From NCBI GenBank assembly GCA_002439735.1, contig DJPG01000060.1:1-9081 (forward strand): 9,081 nt of DNA, given 5' to 3'. This document shows positions 6,625 through 9,081 of this stretch, one piece after another; within the stretch, counting starts at the first letter, position 1, and every line of letters starts with the position of its first letter. The DNA comes from Firmicutes bacterium UBA6418. Lineage in GTDB: Bacteria; Bacillota; Clostridia; Peptostreptococcales; Anaerovoracaceae. A program made the position numbers and the translations under genes. The notes under the pieces were generated by a model. That model was not told the DNA's origin. It saw nothing but the letters and a program-made list of their open reading frames with translations, and searched no databases.

Positions 6625-8339
6625 TTCCGCCGTTCTCCTCTGATAATGCTTTCTAACAGGTGATAGTCCGCTTTTCCGGTTGCCGTGCTCGGTATATGGT
6701 CGATTGAGCGAATTTCGCTTGGAACCATATATTCCGGAAGGTGGCTTTCACAGTGCTGCCGAATTTTTGCAATGGTTTCTTCCTCCCCTGCGACAAATGC
6801 GACAGGAACATAGAAGATGCCATCCTCACTCTTGGTGACAACCGCACATGCCGAATCGGGCGAACACTCTCGAATCACTTTTTCAATGTAATCGGGGAAC
6901 AGCTTATAGACCCCATTGTCCCTGCCCTTGGCAAGATAAATCCGCTTGATCCGCCCTCGGAGAAACAAAAAACCGTCCTGATCGATCTCACCAAGATCGC
7001 CTGTTCTCAGCCAGCGAGTACCATCCTTGCCTGTGACTATCACCTTGCTGTCTTCGTCGGGATTCTGATAATATCCCAGCATCATGCTTGGCGAGGTCAT
7101 CCATATCTCTCCGGTGCTCCCATAGGGCAGCTCGTCGCAGCTATCCGGATCAACGATCTTTACGTTGGCCAGGGAAAAAGGTATACCAACACTGCCTTCT
7201 TTCCAAACCGTATTGCTCCCTGAAACAACCGTTCCGCCGAACTCTGTCATGCCGTATCCGGGAGCAAGATGCGAGATGGCTGCGCCATTACTTCTAAAGA
7301 ACAATACGTACTGTTCTGCATCCGCATTTGAAATCGCTTCGCCGCCATAGCCTATTGTTTGGATAAAGGACAGATTTTGCCTTTTCTTTTTCTGCACCTG
7401 AATGATATTTCGGATGTGTGCAGGCCCGCCGAGGAAGTGCGTCGGTTTATAGAAAGCGAATGTCTTTCCGTTTGTTTCGGGATCTGGCGAAGGGCTTAAG
7501 CAGACCTGTAACCCAAGGCACAGCGGTGCATGAATAGCAAGACATATCCCAAAGGCAACAAACGGCGGCGCAATATTCAGAATGGTATCGCCTGCCTTCA
7601 AAACCTGTGGAGAGTTTTTGTATTCCACTGCAATGGCATTTACGTTCCTGCTGCTAAGCAGGACGCCTTTAGGTACGCCGGTCGTTCCGCTGGTGTGAAC
7701 AATCAGGGCCGGTGCATCCGCTTTCCCGACGGGAAAGCAGTCATGGCGAGCATCACATCTGCAAATATCGTCAAAATACAGAGCGTTCTTAACCTTGCTG
7801 CGTTTCTTCGGTTTGGGAAATAAAAGCCGCTTCAAAGGCGGTAGGGAACGGGCTACCGGAGCCACAATGACTTGCACGGAATCGCCAAGCCGCCCCAACT
7901 CAAATGCGTCCTCGATCAGAGGCAGGAAGGTATCTGCTGTCAGAACAAATCGGGTATGTGTAGCTTGGAGATTTGCCAAGATCTCTCTTGCGGACAGATT
8001 CACATATTGAAGATCGATCACCGCGCCAAGCCGATTCAGCGCATAAATCGAAGCGATACATTCCGGCGTGTTCAACGCAAATGCCGCCACAATGCTTCCG
8101 CTCTGGATTCCAGCTTTGGAAAAAGCGTTTGCCGCACAGTCAATCTCATGAACCAGTTCCCGATAGGTGATTTTTCTCCCAAAGTAGTTCAGTGCAGGCT
8201 CATCCAACCGCCCCGCATTGCAGGCGGCCATATAGTCGTACATCGACCCCTCTGGCAGCGGGGCATGGATGGCCTCCTCAGAATAGTATTTCAGCCACGG
8301 TTTATCAACGGATGGGTAGCCTGTTATGTTCTTTTCCAT
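6621..8339 (-). CDS. Long-chain-acyl-CoA-synthetase-like ANL ligase
   Basis: A complete 572-residue adenylate-forming enzyme, a normal length for stand-alone acyl-CoA synthetases. It opens with TGYPSVDKPW, a signature shared by all three full-length ligases here. The core motifs are intact: HTSGTTGVPKG P-loop (215-225), GYGMTE A5 (361-366), GSVGIP (382-387), TGDLG with ribose-binding Asp448, GRIKR hinge (462-466), and catalytic Lys556 in ATGK. It should form an acyl-AMP in the cytosol and then a thioester; chain length or acid type cannot be read from the sequence. The ATG at 8339 follows TAAGGA, which overlaps the stop of the preceding ligase gene. Its TGA overlaps the ATG of the next ligase as ATGA, indicating coupled translation. 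No transmembrane segment, carrier domain or condensation domain is attached. Residues 6-58 are nearly identical to the next ligase, after which similarity falls sharply. Confidence 0.93.
   Translation of the reverse strand: MEKNITGYPSVDKPWLKYYSEEAIHAPLPEGSMYDYMAACNAGRLDEPALNYFGRKITYRELVHEIDCAANAFSKAGIQSGSIVAAFALNTPECIASIYALNRLGAVIDLQYVNLSAREILANLQATHTRFVLTADTFLPLIEDAFELGRLGDSVQVIVAPVARSLPPLKRLLFPKPKKRSKVKNALYFDDICRCDARHDCFPVGKADAPALIVHTSGTTGVPKGVLLSSRNVNAIAVEYKNSPQVLKAGDTILNIAPPFVAFGICLAIHAPLCLGLQVCLSPSPDPETNGKTFAFYKPTHFLGGPAHIRNIIQVQKKKRQNLSFIQTIGYGGEAISNADAEQYVLFFRSNGAAISHLAPGYGMTEFGGTVVSGSNTVWKEGSVGIPFSLANVKIVDPDSCDELPYGSTGEIWMTSPSMMLGYYQNPDEDSKVIVTGKDGTRWLRTGDLGEIDQDGFLFLRGRIKRIYLAKGRDNGVYKLFPDYIEKVIRECSPDSACAVVTKSEDGIFYVPVAFVAGEEETIAKIRQHCESHLPEYMVPSEIRSIDHIPSTATGKADYHLLESIIRGERRK
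8194..8332. repeat. Copy A of a diverged direct repeat: 5' end of the second ligase gene
   Basis: This 139-base block, coding for about residues 3-48 of the ligase at 6621-8339, aligns without gaps to 6479-6617 in the next ligase. By hand I count about 20 mismatches. Similarity drops soon after, at lower coordinates. Confidence 0.75.
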
Positions 8340-8349
8340 ACTTTCTTCC

Positions 8350-9081
8350 TTACAGGCGAATCAAATGGCCTGTATTCTCCTGCATTTTTCTTATGTCCAG
8401 CTTCCCACTGGGGGCAACAGGCAGTGCATCATTATAAAGGCGGAACAATACCGGCTGATGGGTTGCATCCAGCTTTTCAGCGCAGTGCTCCTTTACCATG
8501 CGCAGCGTCTCTTCCTGATTGGCCCCGCCGATCAGGGCGGTATGGCAAATGTGCGTCATGATGCCATTGATCTCATGGGCGATTGCCTTACACTGCCGAA
8601 CCTGCGGAATATCCAGAACGGCTCGCTCGATATCAAAGAGATAAACCGTCATACCGCCTGAGTTGACATAGGAATCACTGATCCGCCCGCTGACGTATAC
8701 ATTTCCATCCTCTGCGACATAGCCCATATCGCCGGTACAGGCCCAGGCATTCCCGTCCGCATCAGTATGAAAATACTTGGCAGTTTCGGCTGGCTTTTTA
8801 TAGTAGCCCAACATCCGGCATGGTGTCAGGACACGGATCTCACCGCGCTCGCCATAGCGCTTTTCTTCGCCGGTCGCAAGGTCAAATGCGGCTACGGTTA
8901 CATGCGGCATAGGAATACCGGCAGCACCCACGGTGTTGATCCGCTCACAGGAATATGTAACGGTTCCGCCGCACTCGCACATACCATACCCTTTGTGCAG
9001 GCCGCGCAGGTTTCCGTTATCAGCAAGCCATCGGTTGTACTTTTCTTCTGCGACAGGTGCAACATACTCACCGCCTGCGCA
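8350..9081 (-). CDS. ANL-family acyl-adenylate ligase, C-terminal part (5' end outside window)
   Basis: The frame is open from the right window edge to a TAA at 8350-8352, giving 243 visible residues; the N-terminal half, including the P-loop, lies beyond position 9081. What remains is the end of the large domain and the small C-terminal domain of an acyl-CoA synthetase/AMP ligase: a GYGMCEC segment at the A5 position (visible residues 31-37), TGDMGY at the A7 position with the ribose-binding Asp at about 118, the GR hinge motif with Arg at about 133, and APSGKLD with the catalytic Lys at about 227. The family activates a carboxylate with ATP and passes the acyl group to CoA or a carrier thiol. 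The usual Thr/Ser of the A5 motif is a Cys here. The stop lies 10 bases before the next ligase, so the two are probably co-transcribed. The family call is firm; the substrate is unknown. Confidence 0.9.
   Translation of the reverse strand, partial: CAGGEYVAPVAEEKYNRWLADNGNLRGLHKGYGMCECGGTVTYSCERINTVGAAGIPMPHVTVAAFDLATGEEKRYGERGEIRVLTPCRMLGYYKKPAETAKYFHTDADGNAWACTGDMGYVAEDGNVYVSGRISDSYVNSGGMTVYLFDIERAVLDIPQVRQCKAIAHEINGIMTHICHTALIGGANQEETLRMVKEHCAEKLDATHQPVLFRLYNDALPVAPSGKLDIRKMQENTGHLIRL

Noticed and set aside
1143..8339. Reading the ligases as NRPS adenylation modules
   Set aside because: Each complete enzyme ends about 20 residues after the A10 Lys with no carrier or condensation domain. 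The P-loop and overall length fit stand-alone acyl-CoA synthetase-like ligases better, although loading of a separate carrier protein is not excluded.
7872..8561. Plus-strand open frame of 229 codons
   Set aside because: Antisense across two motif-verified ligase genes and their junction, with no recognisable domain or good ribosome binding site.
1..9081. CRISPR array, tRNA/rRNA, insertion sequence, phage genes
   Set aside because: No regularly spaced short repeats, no tRNA-like arms, no transposase or integrase motifs, and no terminal inverted repeats were seen.

Overview
The window reads as part of one accessory gene cluster from a Gram-positive bacterium, probably a gut-type clostridium (Bacillota). 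The signs are strong AGGAG-type ribosome binding sites, moderate GC, tightly packed co-directional genes, and an extracytoplasmic PASTA domain. This placement is an inference, because no rRNA or other marker gene is present. Every supported gene lies on the minus strand, so transcription runs from position 9081 down to 1.

Layout in transcription order: (1) the C-terminal part of an adenylate-forming (ANL) acyl ligase, cut by the window edge; (2) and (3) two full-length ANL ligases joined by an ATGA stop/start overlap; (4) a small two-helix membrane protein whose ATG overlaps the stop of ligase 3; (5) a likely 47-residue small protein; (6) a PlsC-type lysophospholipid acyltransferase starting with GTG and overlapping the small protein's stop; then a gap of about 216 bases holding a perfect 9-bp inverted repeat; (7) a fourth ANL ligase; (8) a two-helix membrane protein with a PASTA domain, overlapping ligase 7 by 8 bases. 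The last 193 bases (1-193) hold no convincing gene, only a weak 42-residue reading frame.

Working together (inference): the ligases would activate carboxylic acids, most likely fatty or related acids, as acyl-adenylates and then thioesters. The PlsC-like enzyme would move an acyl group onto a glycerolipid-type acceptor. The membrane proteins expose folded domains outside the cell. Twice in this window an ANL ligase is translationally coupled to a membrane protein of the same topology. No carrier protein, condensation domain, reductase, transporter or regulator is visible here, so the substrate and end product cannot be named. The best guess is synthesis or modification of an envelope lipid or acylated metabolite.

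Ligases 2 and 3 share a nearly identical first 60 or so residues and then diverge, a sign of recombination or gene conversion. The membrane-protein genes are more A+T-rich than the first three ligase genes and the acyltransferase gene, suggesting a mosaic origin.
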